DNA of 64,000 nt from contig NZ_JABAIT010000020.1 in assembly GCF_012843265.1 (NCBI RefSeq), positions 20,927-84,926 of the forward strand, in the 5' to 3' direction. A program made the position numbers and the translations under genes. Source of the DNA: Bacillus sp. DNRA2 (GTDB taxonomy: Bacteria; Bacillota; Bacilli; Bacillales; Cytobacillaceae). Positions 37,294 to 46,779 of this stretch are shown one piece after another; the stretch's first letter is position 1, and every line of letters starts with the position of its first letter. The notes beneath the pieces are model-generated. The model worked only from the letters and a program-made list of their open reading frames with translations. It was not told where the DNA came from and searched no databases.

Positions 37294-38518
37294 ATGCCTT
37301 TCGCATCTGAGATAGATTTATTTTACGAATAAAAAAGTAAATACAACTATGCCCGGCACCAATAATTAACAGCAAAATCGGAATGCTTTTTTCCTCATTA
37401 AAAAATGTTACTGCGACTAAAAATAACCCGATCGAGACAAATCTCCCTAAATTCAGAAAAATCTCCCTCACAACTATGTACTCAATTCGCATTTCAGCGG
37501 CCTTCCAGGCACGACCAATGATATCATACGTCATTGACATATACGGGACCAATAACAACGGATAGGCAACCGCAATCGTTGCTGCATATACCAAAAGTTT
37601 AGGGTAAGTAATCTCAAAGACAATGAGAAAGATTGAGGCGTAGAGGATAATTCCGCCAATCAGAATTGATTTTTTTCGATGTTGCTCTTTGATAAATCGT
37701 GACACAAAAAAATAGGCAAGAAAGGATACACCTGAATTGAGCAGCCCAAACGTCCCTAACGCCAATTCGCTCCCTGTCGAAATAAATACAAATACCGAAA
37801 TAATAAACACAAAGGTCCCTTCACGAAAGCCTTGGAAAAAGTGGGCATTGGTAATCAAGCGCCAATGAACATTGTTCTTTCGCTCAGTTAAAATTCTTAG
37901 GAAGCAATAGCTGCCTTGCGATGGTCGCCGTTTTAAAAAGAAACTTAAAAAAACCGCCAATGAAAACAAGCCTAGCGAAAGCCCGAACACAGTCGTATAA
38001 CCAATCGTGTTTTTTAAACGAGAAATGATAAATCCAGCAGCAATCGGACCAATCATACCACCTACTGAAGTGAGCACCCCTAGAAAGCCATTAAAAAAAT
38101 CTCTCGTTTCCGGCTCGGTAATTTCAAAGGTTAATACGTTATAAGCAAGCCAATAAAATCCATAGCCAATTCCTAATAGGCTACCTAAAACAAGTAATAA
38201 GGCTGAGGCGTTTTTACCAGAAAACAATACAGCCAAATAAAATAGAGCTAAAAAGGAAACCCCTATTCGAAGCACGATAACCCTATCGATTTTCTTGGCC
38301 CACCTGCCTGCTAAAATAAATGTAATCGGCTGGAGCACAACCACAGCCAGATTGTACAATCCGATATCAGAAAATTGGCCTGACTGCTTCCATAAATAAA
38401 TATTTACAAATGTGTTTGAAAGTGAAGTACTGATTGCATATAAGCCACCAATAATCAGCAAGAATTTAAAATCACGTGTCAGTTCCAGATCACCAATCAA
38501 TTGTTTTAATTTACTCAT
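37292..38518 (-). CDS. yqgE: MFS transporter YqgE
   Basis: A 408-residue membrane protein with about twelve membrane segments, of the major facilitator type (AGRWAKKIDRVIVLRIG as the loop 2–3 region, GFFNGFLGVLTSVGGMIGPIAAG centrally). The substrate is unknown. Position between sodA and pbpA matches yqgE. Confidence 0.86.
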   Translation of the reverse strand: MSKLKQLIGDLELTRDFKFLLIIGGLYAISTSLSNTFVNIYLWKQSGQFSDIGLYNLAVVVLQPITFILAGRWAKKIDRVIVLRIGVSFLALFYLAVLFSGKNASALLLVLGSLLGIGYGFYWLAYNVLTFEITEPETRDFFNGFLGVLTSVGGMIGPIAAGFIISRLKNTIGYTTVFGLSLGLFSLAVFLSFFLKRRPSQGSYCFLRILTERKNNVHWRLITNAHFFQGFREGTFVFIISVFVFISTGSELALGTFGLLNSGVSFLAYFFVSRFIKEQHRKKSILIGGIILYASIFLIVFEITYPKLLVYAATIAVAYPLLLVPYMSMTYDIIGRAWKAAEMRIEYIVVREIFLNLGRFVSIGLFLVAVTFFNEEKSIPILLLIIGAGHSCIYFFIRKINLSQMRKA

Positions 38519-38593
38519 AAAAAAAACTCCCCTTTTACCTTAAGGGTAGTTTTCACAAAAACAATCGAGATATACGAAATAATCATACAAAAA

Positions 38594-38620
38594 AACAGTA
38601 CCCCACTTGGTGGAGTACTG
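38594..38620 (-). terminator. Terminator after sodA
   Basis: CAGTACCCCAC / GTGGAGTACTG (one mismatch) with a short loop, followed by TTTTTTTG on the minus strand. Confidence 0.85.
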
Positions 38621-38638
38621 CTCTCATCCGTTATTAGC

Positions 38639-39247
38639 TTATTTCGCAGCAGCGTAACGTTTTGCTACTTCATCCCAGTTTACAACATTCCAGAACGCAC
38701 CGATGTAATCAGGGCGACGGTTTTGGTAATGTAAGTAGTAAGCATGCTCCCAAACGTCTAATCCAAGGATTGGCGTTTTGCCCTCCATTACTGGAGAATC
38801 TTGGTTAGCAGTGCTGGAAACTTCTAACTCACCGTTGCTCACAGAAAGCCATGCCCAACCAGAACCGAAGCGGGTTGTAGCCGCTTTAGTGAACTCATCT
38901 TTAAAGGCTTCGAAGCTACCAAATTTAGCGTTAATTGAATCAGCTAGTTCACCAGCTGGTGCACCGCCACCGTTTGGAGAAAGAAGCTGCCAGAATAGTG
39001 AATGGTTAGCATGTCCGCCACCATTGTTGCGCACTGCAGTGCGAATCGCTTCAGGAACTGCATCAAGGTTAGCAATTACTTCTTCAACAGTTTTGCTAAG
39101 AAGTTCTTCATTTCCTGCTAAAGCGTTATTAAGATTAGTCACATATGTGTTGTGATGTTTTGTGTGGTGAATGTTCATTGTTTCTTTGTCAATGTGTGGT
39201 TCTAATGCATCATATGCATAAGGTAATTGTGGTAATTCAAAAGCCAT
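38639..39247 (-). CDS. sodA: Superoxide dismutase [Mn/Fe]
   Basis: A 202-residue cytosolic enzyme dismutating superoxide. Metal ligands are His27 ([12 protein letters not shown]), His82 ([12 protein letters not shown]), and Asp/His in [20 protein letters not shown]. The Gly-Gln pattern ([16 protein letters not shown]) suggests manganese, as in B. subtilis SodA. AAGGAGG precedes the ATG. It is monocistronic. Confidence 0.96.
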   Translation of the reverse strand: MAFELPQLPYAYDALEPHIDKETMNIHHTKHHNTYVTNLNNALAGNEELLSKTVEEVIANLDAVPEAIRTAVRNNGGGHANHSLFWQLLSPNGGGAPAGELADSINAKFGSFEAFKDEFTKAATTRFGSGWAWLSVSNGELEVSSTANQDSPVMEGKTPILGLDVWEHAYYLHYQNRRPDYIGAFWNVVNWDEVAKRYAAAK

Positions 39248-39287
39248 TTTTAATTTCCTCCTTATGTAACAATAAAATTACTTTTAC

Positions 39288-39320
39288 AATATTCTTAATG
39301 AATTATTAAATAAGAATATT
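39288..39320. repeat. 10-bp inverted repeat upstream of sodA
   Basis: AATATTCTTA, 13-nt spacer, TAAGAATATT, 41 bp upstream of the sodA ATG and overlapping its probable promoter. Operator-like, though the AT-richness makes chance occurrence possible. Confidence 0.5.
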
Positions 39321-39542
39321 TTTAAAAGCACTACATTTACAATTTACCAAAGTTAAAAACTCCAGGCAAATGATAAGCTCATCAACCTTCACTATATTTT
39401 CCGAATCTACCAATTTTATACGACAACAATACAATGATTCGGAAATTTGTCACGATTGTTAGAATCCTTGAACTGCCTATGATTTTTGTCGCTTTCGCAT
39501 AATTTTGCTGCCTTATGCAGTCTTTTGCACCTTTACTCATTA

Positions 39543-39571
39543 TTGACATGATGCTTACTTTTCTTTTAAAT
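39543..39571 (+). promoter_or_regulatory. Candidate SigA promoter of the Fnr-type regulator
   Basis: TTGACA, 17-nt spacer, TTAAAT, ending 31 bp before the ATG. The -35 is perfect and the -10 has two mismatches. Confidence 0.5.
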
Positions 39572-39602
39572 CAAGGTGAAGGCATTCTTAGAGGTGAGGA
39601 TA

Positions 39603-40298
39603 ATGATAAAAACAAGTAATAGTCTTTATCAAGTCATGATTAGAAATTTCAGCAACAAAGAAACTGTCCAAAAAATAAAAGCCGGCACCATGCTTTTTCA
39701 AGAAAAGGATCCTGTCCAACACGTATATATTATGTTAAAAGGGACTATCGCCGTTGGAAGAGTACATTTAAAAGGAAAAGAATTCATTTTAAAGATACTC
39801 AGCGGTGAAGAATTATTAATTGAATATCAAATTTTCAATCCGTCTCCACGCTACCATTTCTTCGCAAAGACAATTTCAGATTGTGAAATGCTAATGATAA
39901 AGCGTGAACAATTCGAGGAAATGATTGAGAAGGATGTAGTCGCCCTTCAAACCTTTAGTCATTGGATGAGCACAAGATATTTAAAAGCCCAAATGAAATG
40001 CCAAGACCTCATTATGCACGGTAAAAAAGGTGGTTTATATTCAATCTTAATCCGCCTATGTAATTCATATGGAGTCATGACAGACGAGGGGATTTTAATC
40101 GATCTTCCGCTAACCCATCAGGAACTTGCCAACTTAACCTACGGTACCCGAGAAGTCATCCAGCGTTTACTAAAAGAACTTCGCGAAAAGGATGTACTTG
40201 TTTACCGCCAACAGAAATTTACGGTTAAGGACTTGGCTTATTTGAAAAATCACGTTGATTGTCAAAATTGTCCGTATGAAATTTGCGGTGTAAATTAG
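39603..40298 (+). CDS. Crp/Fnr family regulator with C-terminal Fe–S-type cysteines
   Basis: A 231-residue CRP-fold regulator: cyclic-nucleotide-binding-like beta roll in residues 15–110, dimer helix to about 150, and a winged HTH (LTHQELANLTYGTREVIQRLL). Cys220, Cys223 and Cys228 form C-X2-C-X4-C at the extreme C-terminus, the same spacing as the [4Fe–4S] ligands of B. subtilis Fnr (C227, C230, C235). It is likely an oxygen or redox sensor. GAGGTGAGGATA precedes the chosen ATG; a GTG nine codons earlier is less likely. It is divergent from sodA. Confidence 0.83.
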   Translation: MIKTSNSLYQVMIRNFSNKETVQKIKAGTMLFQEKDPVQHVYIMLKGTIAVGRVHLKGKEFILKILSGEELLIEYQIFNPSPRYHFFAKTISDCEMLMIKREQFEEMIEKDVVALQTFSHWMSTRYLKAQMKCQDLIMHGKKGGLYSILIRLCNSYGVMTDEGILIDLPLTHQELANLTYGTREVIQRLLKELREKDVLVYRQQKFTVKDLAYLKNHVDCQNCPYEICGVN

Positions 40299-40311
40299 CA
40301 TTCTGTTTTAC

Positions 40312-40348
40312 AAAAATGTGCCCTGTCATAATGCAAGGGCACATTTTT
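40312..40348. terminator. Bidirectional terminator between the Fnr-type gene and yqgC
   Basis: TGTGCCCT / AGGGCACA with an 11-nt loop, flanked by AAAAA and TTTTTTT, between two convergent genes. Confidence 0.9.
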
Positions 40349-40831
40349 TTATAACACCAAAAATAGAAAATAGGCAATCATGACCGCTTGGACAATTCCT
40401 TTTGTAATGATGCTGCTGACAAAGCCGACAACCGAACCGAAGCCAATTTTTAGCGCTTCCTTAAACCCCTTCTTATGAACAAGTAATTCCGCTATCACCG
40501 CACCAATAAATGGCCCAAGGATAATACCGACCACTGGAATAATAAATGGCCCGACCAACAACCCAATTGTACTGCCCCACACACCAGCTTTACTTCCGCC
40601 AAACTTCTTCACACCAATCAAATTGGAAAGATAATCTGCTCCAAAAAGCAGAACGACAAAGAGTGCTTCAATCACCCAAAACAACCAGTTAAACGGTTCA
40701 AATGAAACTGAAAAGCCATAAAGGATAAATCCGGCCAAAATAAATAACACGCTTGGAATTACGGGATAGATTAAGCCTACAAAGGCAATTGCAAACAAGG
40801 CAATAATGACAGACCAAATAAAAATTGACAT
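40349..40831 (-). CDS. yqgC: DUF456 membrane protein YqgC
   Basis: A 160-residue protein with four to five membrane segments and glycine-rich repeats typical of DUF456: [41 protein letters not shown] and [23 protein letters not shown] precedes the chosen ATG; the upstream extension of four residues is unlikely. The function is unknown. Confidence 0.86.
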   Translation of the reverse strand: MSIFIWSVIIALFAIAFVGLIYPVIPSVLFILAGFILYGFSVSFEPFNWLFWVIEALFVVLLFGADYLSNLIGVKKFGGSKAGVWGSTIGLLVGPFIIPVVGIILGPFIGAVIAELLVHKKGFKEALKIGFGSVVGFVSSIITKGIVQAVMIAYFLFLVL

Positions 40832-41004
40832 AGAAACCTCCAAAAGAAAGTTATTCTTGTCTTATTCTACCACTTGGCTAGCACCAAAGATAGAAACATA
40901 CCGCTTTTGAATAAGCATTTATTAGCTAAAAATTGCAGTTTTCTTGTACAATCAGTAGCGTGGAGTCTAAAATAGAGGTTGAATATTAAAGAGGTGGATA
41001 CATA

Positions 41005-41775
41005 ATGAATGTTTTTATGCAATTAATTAAAAGCTGCTATTCCCCAAAGGATATAGCGATAACCCGATTTCAAGGAATCGGAAAAACAATATTGTTTGTA
41101 TTTCTGCTAACGCTTGTCTCGATTATACCTTCGATTTACTTTTTAAGCGCATCTATGACTAACGTTCTAGGTGAAGTAAAAAATACTGTCCAATCTGACA
41201 TACCCGATTTTACTATTAAAAATGGACAACTCAAATCAGATGCTGATAAACCGATAACAGTCACAAAAGATGATTTTGTGATCTTGTTTGATTCAACTGG
41301 CGATGCCAATGCAAATGATTTAAAGAATATTGAGTTTGGAATAGGTATTTTAAAGGATGAATTTGTCCTGGTACAGGCAGAAAATACCCAAACCTATCCA
41401 TATTCAATGTTTGAAAGTTTTACCCTTAGCAAAGGTGACGTGCTTGACTTAATTGAAAAGGTCGATTCGTCCCTGTTCATCATTATTCCTTTGATGGTAT
41501 TAATGAATTATATTTTTGCATCGGGTGTAAAATTTATCGAAATTTCAATTTTAGCGGTATTTGGGCTCTTCATCAAAAACATGACGAGAAGAAGACTAAA
41601 CTATGGACAACTTTGGCGGATGTCAGCTTATAGCGTAACATTACCAACCTTATTCTTTACCATCATGAATGCTTTACACACAACTGTACCTGGTGGCTTT
41701 TTCTTGAATTGGATAGTTGGTTATCTGGTATTATTTTTAGCGGTAAAAGAAATACCTCAATCAAAAAATGCTTAA
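41005..41775 (+). CDS. yqgB: DUF1189 membrane protein YqgB
   Basis: A 256-residue protein: one N-terminal membrane segment (TILFVFLLTLVSIIPSIYFL), an extracytoplasmic domain of about 110 residues, then three to four membrane segments at the C-terminus. The layout is that of DUF1189. AAAGAGGTGG precedes the ATG. It is followed by a terminator and yqfZ. The function is unknown. Confidence 0.85.
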   Translation: MNVFMQLIKSCYSPKDIAITRFQGIGKTILFVFLLTLVSIIPSIYFLSASMTNVLGEVKNTVQSDIPDFTIKNGQLKSDADKPITVTKDDFVILFDSTGDANANDLKNIEFGIGILKDEFVLVQAENTQTYPYSMFESFTLSKGDVLDLIEKVDSSLFIIIPLMVLMNYIFASGVKFIEISILAVFGLFIKNMTRRRLNYGQLWRMSAYSVTLPTLFFTIMNALHTTVPGGFFLNWIVGYLVLFLAVKEIPQSKNA

Positions 41776-41799
41776 AAGCGCCGGAGTGGCGCTTTTTTG
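41774..41799 (+). terminator. Terminator after yqgB
   Basis: AAAAGCGCC / GGCGCTTTTTT with a 5-nt loop, at the yqgB stop. Confidence 0.85.
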
Positions 41800-41864
41800 T
41801 TCTAAAATTTCTGAAACACACATATATATGGGACAAACTTCCATTATGGAGAGGTGTCCTAATA

Positions 41865-42200
41865 ATGAAACGACTCGTCATCGCACTCATCGCTGTTCTA
41901 GTCCTGTACGCAATTTATTACGATTTGACTAAGGGGACCGTAGCTTTACCAGAAAAAACATCCGAGGAAGATGCAATCCCTGCCTCAACCTCACCAAAAA
42001 TCAATATTCCATATCAAGAAAAAAAGGTAAAACCCGGAGACACCGTTCTGACTATTGTCGAAAAAACATCAGATGGACCTCTTCCTGTTTCAATTTCAAA
42101 GGTCATTTCTGATTTTAAAAAACTAAATGACGGAATCCCACCTGAAGAAATCCAAATTGGTAAAGCCTATAAATTTCCAACTTATCAGGAATCTGACTGA
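41865..42200 (+). CDS. yqfZ: YqfZ-like LysM-domain membrane-anchored protein
   Basis: A 111-residue protein with an N-terminal membrane anchor (MKRLVIALIAVLVLYAIYY) and a LysM-like domain from residue 55 (VKPGDTVLTIVEKTSDG … IQIGKAYKFP). It should face the cell wall. The frame is open 52 codons upstream, through the yqgB terminator, but GAGAGGTG lies at good distance before this ATG. It sits directly upstream of ispG, as yqfZ does in B. subtilis. Confidence 0.8.
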   Translation: MKRLVIALIAVLVLYAIYYDLTKGTVALPEKTSEEDAIPASTSPKINIPYQEKKVKPGDTVLTIVEKTSDGPLPVSISKVISDFKKLNDGIPPEEIQIGKAYKFPTYQESD

Positions 42201-42311
42201 TGAGTATTTGCAAATTGTTGTCATTGATAGGCATTCATTGATACAATAATTAAGTGAACTTAACTAGAATGTTCTTATAAAACATTCAATTATTTAAAGG
42301 AGCGACCACTA

Positions 42312-43418
42312 TTGAGTGAAATAATACATCGTACAAAAACACGTCCAATTCGAGTTGGGAATTTAACGATCGGTGGCAATAATGAGCTCGTGATTCAAAG
42401 TATGACCACGACAAAAACACATGATGTTGAAGCAACTGTGGCGGAGATTAAACGGCTTGAGGAAGCAGGATGTCAAATCGTCCGCGTAGCTTGTCCTGAT
42501 GAGCGTGCAGCCAATGCGATTGCAGAAATCAAAAAGCGCATTAATATCCCTTTAGTTGTTGATATCCACTTCGATTATAAATTAGCATTAAAAGCAATTG
42601 AGGGTGGTGCGGACAAAATTCGCATTAATCCAGGTAACATTGGAAAACGCGAAAAGGTTGAGGCTGTAGTAAAAGCAGCCAAAGAACGCGGTATTCCGAT
42701 TCGCATCGGTGTCAATGCCGGTTCCTTGGAAAAGCGGATATTAGATAAATACGGATATCCAACGGCAGATGGTATGGTTGAAAGTGCACTCCATCATATC
42801 AAAATCCTGGAGGATCTTGATTTCCACGATATTATTGTTTCAATGAAGGCATCCGATGTACCTTTGGCGATTGAAGCATACGAAAAAGCTGCAAAAGCCT
42901 TTGATTATCCGCTCCATTTAGGGATTACTGAATCCGGTACATTGTTCGCTGGAACGGTAAAAAGCGCCGCCGGCTTAGGAGCAATATTAAGCAAAGGCAT
43001 CGGAAATACACTAAGAATTTCTTTAAGCGCAGATCCTGTTGAGGAAGTGAAAGTGGCTCGTGAGCTATTAAAGGTATTTGGTCTATCTTCTAATGCAGCA
43101 ACGCTGATTTCCTGTCCAACTTGCGGTAGAATTGAGATTGATTTGATTAGTATTGCAAACGAAGTAGAAGAATATATCCAAAAAATCAAAGCACCAATTA
43201 AAGTCGCGGTACTTGGTTGTGCGGTAAACGGACCAGGCGAAGCACGTGAAGCTGATATAGGCATCGCTGGAGCCAGAGGTGAGGGCTTATTGTTCCGCAA
43301 AGGGAAAATCGTTCGTAAAGTTCCAGAAGAGATTATGGTCGAAGAATTGAAAAAAGAAATCGATCAAGTAGCGGAAGAATATTTTGCCAAAAAAGCCACT
43401 GAAGCAGCTCAAAGCTAA
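42312..43418 (+). CDS. ispG: (E)-4-hydroxy-3-methylbut-2-enyl-diphosphate synthase
   Basis: A 368-residue [4Fe–4S] enzyme of the MEP isoprenoid pathway. The N-terminal TIM barrel contains [20 protein letters not shown], and the C-terminal Fe–S domain has SCPTCGR near residue 267 and [10 protein letters not shown] near 303. The start is TTG with AAAGGAG upstream. ispH, the next enzyme, lies 7 kb away in the same window. Confidence 0.95.
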   Translation: MSEIIHRTKTRPIRVGNLTIGGNNELVIQSMTTTKTHDVEATVAEIKRLEEAGCQIVRVACPDERAANAIAEIKKRINIPLVVDIHFDYKLALKAIEGGADKIRINPGNIGKREKVEAVVKAAKERGIPIRIGVNAGSLEKRILDKYGYPTADGMVESALHHIKILEDLDFHDIIVSMKASDVPLAIEAYEKAAKAFDYPLHLGITESGTLFAGTVKSAAGLGAILSKGIGNTLRISLSADPVEEVKVARELLKVFGLSSNAATLISCPTCGRIEIDLISIANEVEEYIQKIKAPIKVAVLGCAVNGPGEAREADIGIAGARGEGLLFRKGKIVRKVPEEIMVEELKKEIDQVAEEYFAKKATEAAQS

Positions 43419-43424
43419 TATAAA

Positions 43425-43459
43425 AAAACGCTTGGCACTTGTGCCAAGCGTTTTTTTTG
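43425..43459. terminator. Bidirectional terminator between ispG and yqfX
   Basis: ACGCTTGGCAC / GTGCCAAGCGT, 11 perfect pairs around one base, with A-run and T-run on either side. Confidence 0.9.
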
Positions 43460-43480
43460 TTGCTCCACAATGAAGAAATT

Positions 43481-43864
43481 TTAAAAGAACGGGAGAATGA
43501 ACATACCGACAATGATTGAAATGGCTCCAATCCCGATTGCCCAATTTCCCATGCCTTCTGCTCCCCTTCGACGCGCAACAAACCCTAAGATGATTCCTGC
43601 TGCACCAAAGAGAATCGGTAATACAAACAAGGAAATAATTGATAAAGCTAAGGCAGCGATACCAATTCCTTTTCCAGCTGTCTGTGTATCTCCTCGCTCG
43701 TTTGTGCTACGGTCTGTGAACGTATTTCCAAATGAAACGGGTGCTGCAATTTCTGCTGAGGTTTCTTCAATATAATCAGGTGCTGGTAGACGATGCTGTA
43801 TATCAACAGTGTTGTCATCAATGGCCCCTTGTGTTTGAGTTCCAAATAATCTTCCATCTGCCAT
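43481..43864 (-). CDS. yqfX: YqfX-like DUF4190-type membrane protein
   Basis: A 127-residue protein: about 60 polar N-terminal residues, then two hydrophobic segments with a glycine-rich turn (GIAALALSIISLFVLPILFG … GFVARRRGAEGMGNWAIGIGAISIIVG). The start is uncertain; the frame opens at 43930, but the chosen ATG gives the length expected for YqfX. The function is unknown. Confidence 0.78.
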   Translation of the reverse strand: MADGRLFGTQTQGAIDDNTVDIQHRLPAPDYIEETSAEIAAPVSFGNTFTDRSTNERGDTQTAGKGIGIAALALSIISLFVLPILFGAAGIILGFVARRRGAEGMGNWAIGIGAISIIVGMFILPFF

Positions 43865-44000
43865 ATTGAGCTGATCCCTCGCTTTCATTAATGGAGCAGT
43901 TATATTGTTTGCGATTTTTGAAAGTTTCACTATGACAATGTTTAACTTTATTGTAGAATTTTTTACTATATAGGAAAAACAAAAGATTCATTTTTAAAAA

Positions 44001-44588
44001 ATGGGAGTGAGAAACATTAAAAAACGTTTTGGAATAGATATTGATGGTACCGTCACCTGCCCGGCGGCCTTACTGCCTTATCTTAATTCATCCTTTAATT
44101 TACAATTGACGCTTGATGATATTACCCAATATGACTTGACCCCGTTCGTAAATGTTCCAGGCGAGCACCTTGCACAATGGTTTTACGAAACTGAGCCAGA
44201 AATTTATGCTAACTCCCCTCTTGCCAAAGGCGCAAAAGAGGTATTACACAAATGGGAGCAGCAGCATGAAATGTTTTTCATAAGCGCAAGACGAACCTCT
44301 TTGTTGGACATAACCAAGGAGTGGTTTATCGATAATGGCCTACGGTTTGATCACATTGATTTAATCGGGTCACACGATAAAATCAAAGCAGCAAAGCAGT
44401 ACAAAGTGGATTTGTTTTTTGAGGATAAGCATGATAATGCAGTCATGATTCATGAGGAGTGTCAAATCCCGGTCATTCTTTTTAATACCCCTTATAATCA
44501 AGAACCGATTCCAAGCGGTGTTATCAGAGTAAATCATTGGCAAGAGGCCTATGCTTGGGTCGAAAACTGGCTTAAGGATAACCGCTAA
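44001..44588 (+). CDS. yqfW: Putative 5'-nucleotidase (HAD, NT5C type) YqfW
   Basis: A HAD-superfamily phosphatase of about 190 residues. The nucleophile motif is GIDIDGTVT near residue 13, followed by FFISARR (motif II) and HDKIKAAKQYKVDLFFEDKHDNA (motifs III and IV). It is related to cytosolic deoxyribonucleotidases. Start choice is difficult: the ATG at 44001 and GTG at 44007 lack a ribosome binding site, while an ATT at 44016 has GGGAG eight bases upstream and would give 190 residues. Confidence 0.82.
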   Translation: MGVRNIKKRFGIDIDGTVTCPAALLPYLNSSFNLQLTLDDITQYDLTPFVNVPGEHLAQWFYETEPEIYANSPLAKGAKEVLHKWEQQHEMFFISARRTSLLDITKEWFIDNGLRFDHIDLIGSHDKIKAAKQYKVDLFFEDKHDNAVMIHEECQIPVILFNTPYNQEPIPSGVIRVNHWQEAYAWVENWLKDNR

Positions 44589-44602
44589 CCATTTCTTCAA
44601 AC

Positions 44603-44648
44603 AAAAAAACACGCCAATTCCTCTACTAGGAGAATTGCCGTGTTTTTG
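44603..44648. terminator. Bidirectional terminator between yqfW and zur
   Basis: AAAAACACG … CAATTCTCC-type inner stem … CGTGTTTTTG: a long hairpin with T-runs both ways between convergent genes. Confidence 0.88.
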
Positions 44649-44656
44649 TTTTTTCG

Positions 44657-45067
44657 TTAATGACAATCAGGACAGCGTCCATATATTTCAAATTTATGAC
44701 CCGAAATATCATAATCCTTTAAATCTTCCATGATACCTACCATTGGACAAGCAGCGATTTCCTTTGTTTTTCCACATTCCAAACAAATAAAATGGTGATG
44801 GTGATGTTCATGGGAGCAAGTGAAGCGGAAATGCTTTTCCCCAGAAAGCTCAGTCATTTCAAAAATGCCTAGGTCCACAAACAATGATAAATTTCGATAA
44901 ATCGTATCGAAGCTTAAGCCTGGATATCGATCCTTCATAGCATCAAGAACATCTTTGGCGGTCAAGTATTTATTATGCTCCGCAAAAAGTTGGAGCATCT
45001 CTTGCCTCTTGCCCGTATGCTTAAAGCCCTGTTCCTTCAGTAAATCTAATGCTTCTGTTACATTCAT
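44657..45067 (-). CDS. zur: Zinc-responsive Fur-family repressor Zur
   Basis: A 136-residue Fur-family protein. The winged helix covers residues 1–80 ([28 protein letters not shown]). The metal half has a histidine run HEHHHHHF, structural zinc cysteines in CLECGK and RCPDCH. The gene follows znuB by 14 nt, so the repressor belongs to the transporter operon it would control. GGGGTGA precedes the ATG. It is Zur rather than Fur or PerR because of the znu context and the Zur box upstream. Confidence 0.9.
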   Translation of the reverse strand: MNVTEALDLLKEQGFKHTGKRQEMLQLFAEHNKYLTAKDVLDAMKDRYPGLSFDTIYRNLSLFVDLGIFEMTELSGEKHFRFTCSHEHHHHHFICLECGKTKEIAACPMVGIMEDLKDYDISGHKFEIYGRCPDCH

Positions 45068-45081
45068 ATAAATCACCCCAA

Positions 45082-45924
45082 TTAAGCAGGACGTAAATTT
45101 GTTAGTTTTTTTATCATAATGGTTAAAATTAAAATGAATACTGCTAACACAACAATGGTTCCACCCGGTGCTAAATCTAAATAATAGGAGCTAAATAAAC
45201 CACCCAAAACAGCGATTTCTCCGAACAGAATTGAATAAAAAATCGTTTGTTTAAAGCCCTTAGCAATGCGAATACTCGCCGCCACTGGCAAAGTCATTAA
45301 AGATGAAACTAGCAGGATACCAACTATTCGCATCGATGCGGCTATCACTAAAGCCACCATGACGATAAAAATAAAATGAACGCTTTTGGAAGCAATTCCC
45401 GATGCTTTCGCGTACTCTTCATCAAATGATAGCAAAAACAATTCTTTGTATAAAAAAATCACTATCGCGATGACAAAAATACTAATAATGAGAATGGTCC
45501 ACAAATCAGAACGGCTAACTGCGCTAACACTCCCGAATAAATAACTATACAGATCTGTATTAAAACCGTCAGCCAATGATATAAAAATAACCCCTAAACC
45601 AATACCACCTGACAAAATAATCGGAATAGCCAATTCCTGATAGTGCTTATATACACTCCGTAATTTTTCAATAAACAGCGAACCTGTAACCGAAAATGCA
45701 ATCCCCATATAAAGCGGATTTAAATTGGCAAGGCCTACAAATTGTTTTGAAATAAACAAGCTGGCAGCGATTCCAGCTAAAGTCACATGACTCAATGCAT
45801 CAGCTATAAGTGATAATCGGCGCACAACAATAAACACGCCTAAAAGCGGAGCCATTACTCCAATAATAATTCCTGTAAAAAACGCATTCTGTAAAAACTC
45901 ATAATGTAATAATCCCGAAATCAT
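45082..45924 (-). CDS. znuB: Zinc ABC transporter permease
   Basis: A 280-residue ABC-3 family permease with eight to nine membrane segments, including [21 protein letters not shown], the typical cytoplasmic coupling region, and [20 protein letters not shown]. Its ATG overlaps the znuC stop by 4 nt (ATGA). Together with ZnuC it imports zinc. No solute-binding znuA gene is adjacent. Confidence 0.9.
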   Translation of the reverse strand: MISGLLHYEFLQNAFFTGIIIGVMAPLLGVFIVVRRLSLIADALSHVTLAGIAASLFISKQFVGLANLNPLYMGIAFSVTGSLFIEKLRSVYKHYQELAIPIILSGGIGLGVIFISLADGFNTDLYSYLFGSVSAVSRSDLWTILIISIFVIAIVIFLYKELFLLSFDEEYAKASGIASKSVHFIFIVMVALVIAASMRIVGILLVSSLMTLPVAASIRIAKGFKQTIFYSILFGEIAVLGGLFSSYYLDLAPGGTIVVLAVFILILTIMIKKLTNLRPA

Positions 45925-46706
45925 CTACTTGTTCCCCCAGTATGCGCATGGTCATGGGAAAGAACATGAATATCGTGTCCATAAAATTCGGTCATCTCAC
46001 CTAATTTAAGCTGTTCAAACTCCCGAGTATTACCATGAAAATGAAGATTTTTATTCAAGCAAGCAACATGGGTTACCTTGTCAGAAATTGCCCCAATATC
46101 ATGGGTAACCATTAGCATTGTAATGCCTTGCTCTTTATTTAATTGATTTAGCAACTCATAAAAAGAAGCAACATTCTTTGCATCAACACCTACTGTAGGT
46201 TCGTCTAAAATGAGCATTTCTGGTTCACTAACTAAAGCTCTAGCAATAAAGATTCTTTGCTGTTGGCCACCGGATAACTCGCCTATATTTTGACGAAGAA
46301 ACGCCTCCATCCCAACCATACGGATAGCCGATATGACTTTCTCCCGATCTTGTTTTGAGAGGCGACGAAACATGCCAATTTTCTTTGTTAGGCCACTAGC
46401 TACCACCTCAAAAATCGTTGCTGGAAATCCGGTATTGAAGGAATTGGCTTTTTGTGAAACGTAGCCGATTTTGTGCCAATCTTTAAAGCGATTAATTTGT
46501 TCACCAAATAACTGTATTTCACCTAACTGTGGCTTAATAAGCCCAAGAATGAGCTTTAACAGAGTTGATTTTCCAGAACCATTGGGACCGACAATCCCCA
46601 AAAAGGCACCTTTATATATTGATAAACTTATATCCTCAAGGACGTTTTCCTTTTCATAACGATAGGAAACATGCTGTATATTTACAATAGATTGTTGTTG
46701 ACTCAT
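45921..46706 (-). CDS. znuC: Zinc ABC transporter ATP-binding protein
   Basis: A 261-residue ATPase: Walker A GPNGSGKST, Q-loop YVSQKANSFNTGFP, signature LSGGQQQR, Walker B MLILDEPTVGVDA, and switch VTHD. The C-terminus has a histidine-rich tail (HDIHVLSHDHAHT), common in zinc transporters. The ATG has GGGTGG upstream. It is first in the znuC–znuB–zur operon, and a Zur box lies 14 bp before the start. Confidence 0.92.
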   Translation of the reverse strand: MSQQQSIVNIQHVSYRYEKENVLEDISLSIYKGAFLGIVGPNGSGKSTLLKLILGLIKPQLGEIQLFGEQINRFKDWHKIGYVSQKANSFNTGFPATIFEVVASGLTKKIGMFRRLSKQDREKVISAIRMVGMEAFLRQNIGELSGGQQQRIFIARALVSEPEMLILDEPTVGVDAKNVASFYELLNQLNKEQGITMLMVTHDIGAISDKVTHVACLNKNLHFHGNTREFEQLKLGEMTEFYGHDIHVLSHDHAHTGGTSR

Positions 46707-46719
46707 TATGACCACCCGT

Positions 46720-46740
46720 ATATCAGAATCATTCCGATTT
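46720..46740 (-). promoter_or_regulatory. Zur box of the znuC–znuB–zur operon
   Basis: The 21-bp minus-strand site reads AAATCGGAAT-G-ATTCTGATAT, four mismatches from the Bacillus Zur consensus AAATCGTAAT-N-ATTACGATTT. It lies between the promoter and the znuC ATG, where bound Zur would block transcription under zinc-replete conditions. Confidence 0.8.
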
Positions 46741-46750
46741 AACATGTTGT

Positions 46751-46779
46751 AGTATACAATAACACCTGTTGCTTGTAAA
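46751..46779 (-). promoter_or_regulatory. Candidate SigA promoter of znuC–znuB–zur
   Basis: Minus strand TTTACA, 17-nt spacer, TATACT, each one mismatch from consensus. The Zur box begins 10 bp downstream of the -10. Confidence 0.7.

Larger units (their letters stand above)
39248..39602. other. Divergent intergenic region sodA / Fnr-type regulator
   Basis: About 355 bp. The sodA side carries a 10-bp perfect inverted repeat (39288–39320); the regulator side carries TTGACA-N17-TTAAAT (39543–39571). The middle is AT-rich with no coding frame. Confidence 0.6.

Noticed and set aside
38778..39155. 125-codon plus-strand frame opposite sodA
   Set aside because: Shadow of the superoxide dismutase reading frame.
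42905..43300. 131-codon minus-strand frame opposite ispG
   Set aside because: Antisense to the conserved Fe–S domain of IspG, no ribosome binding site.
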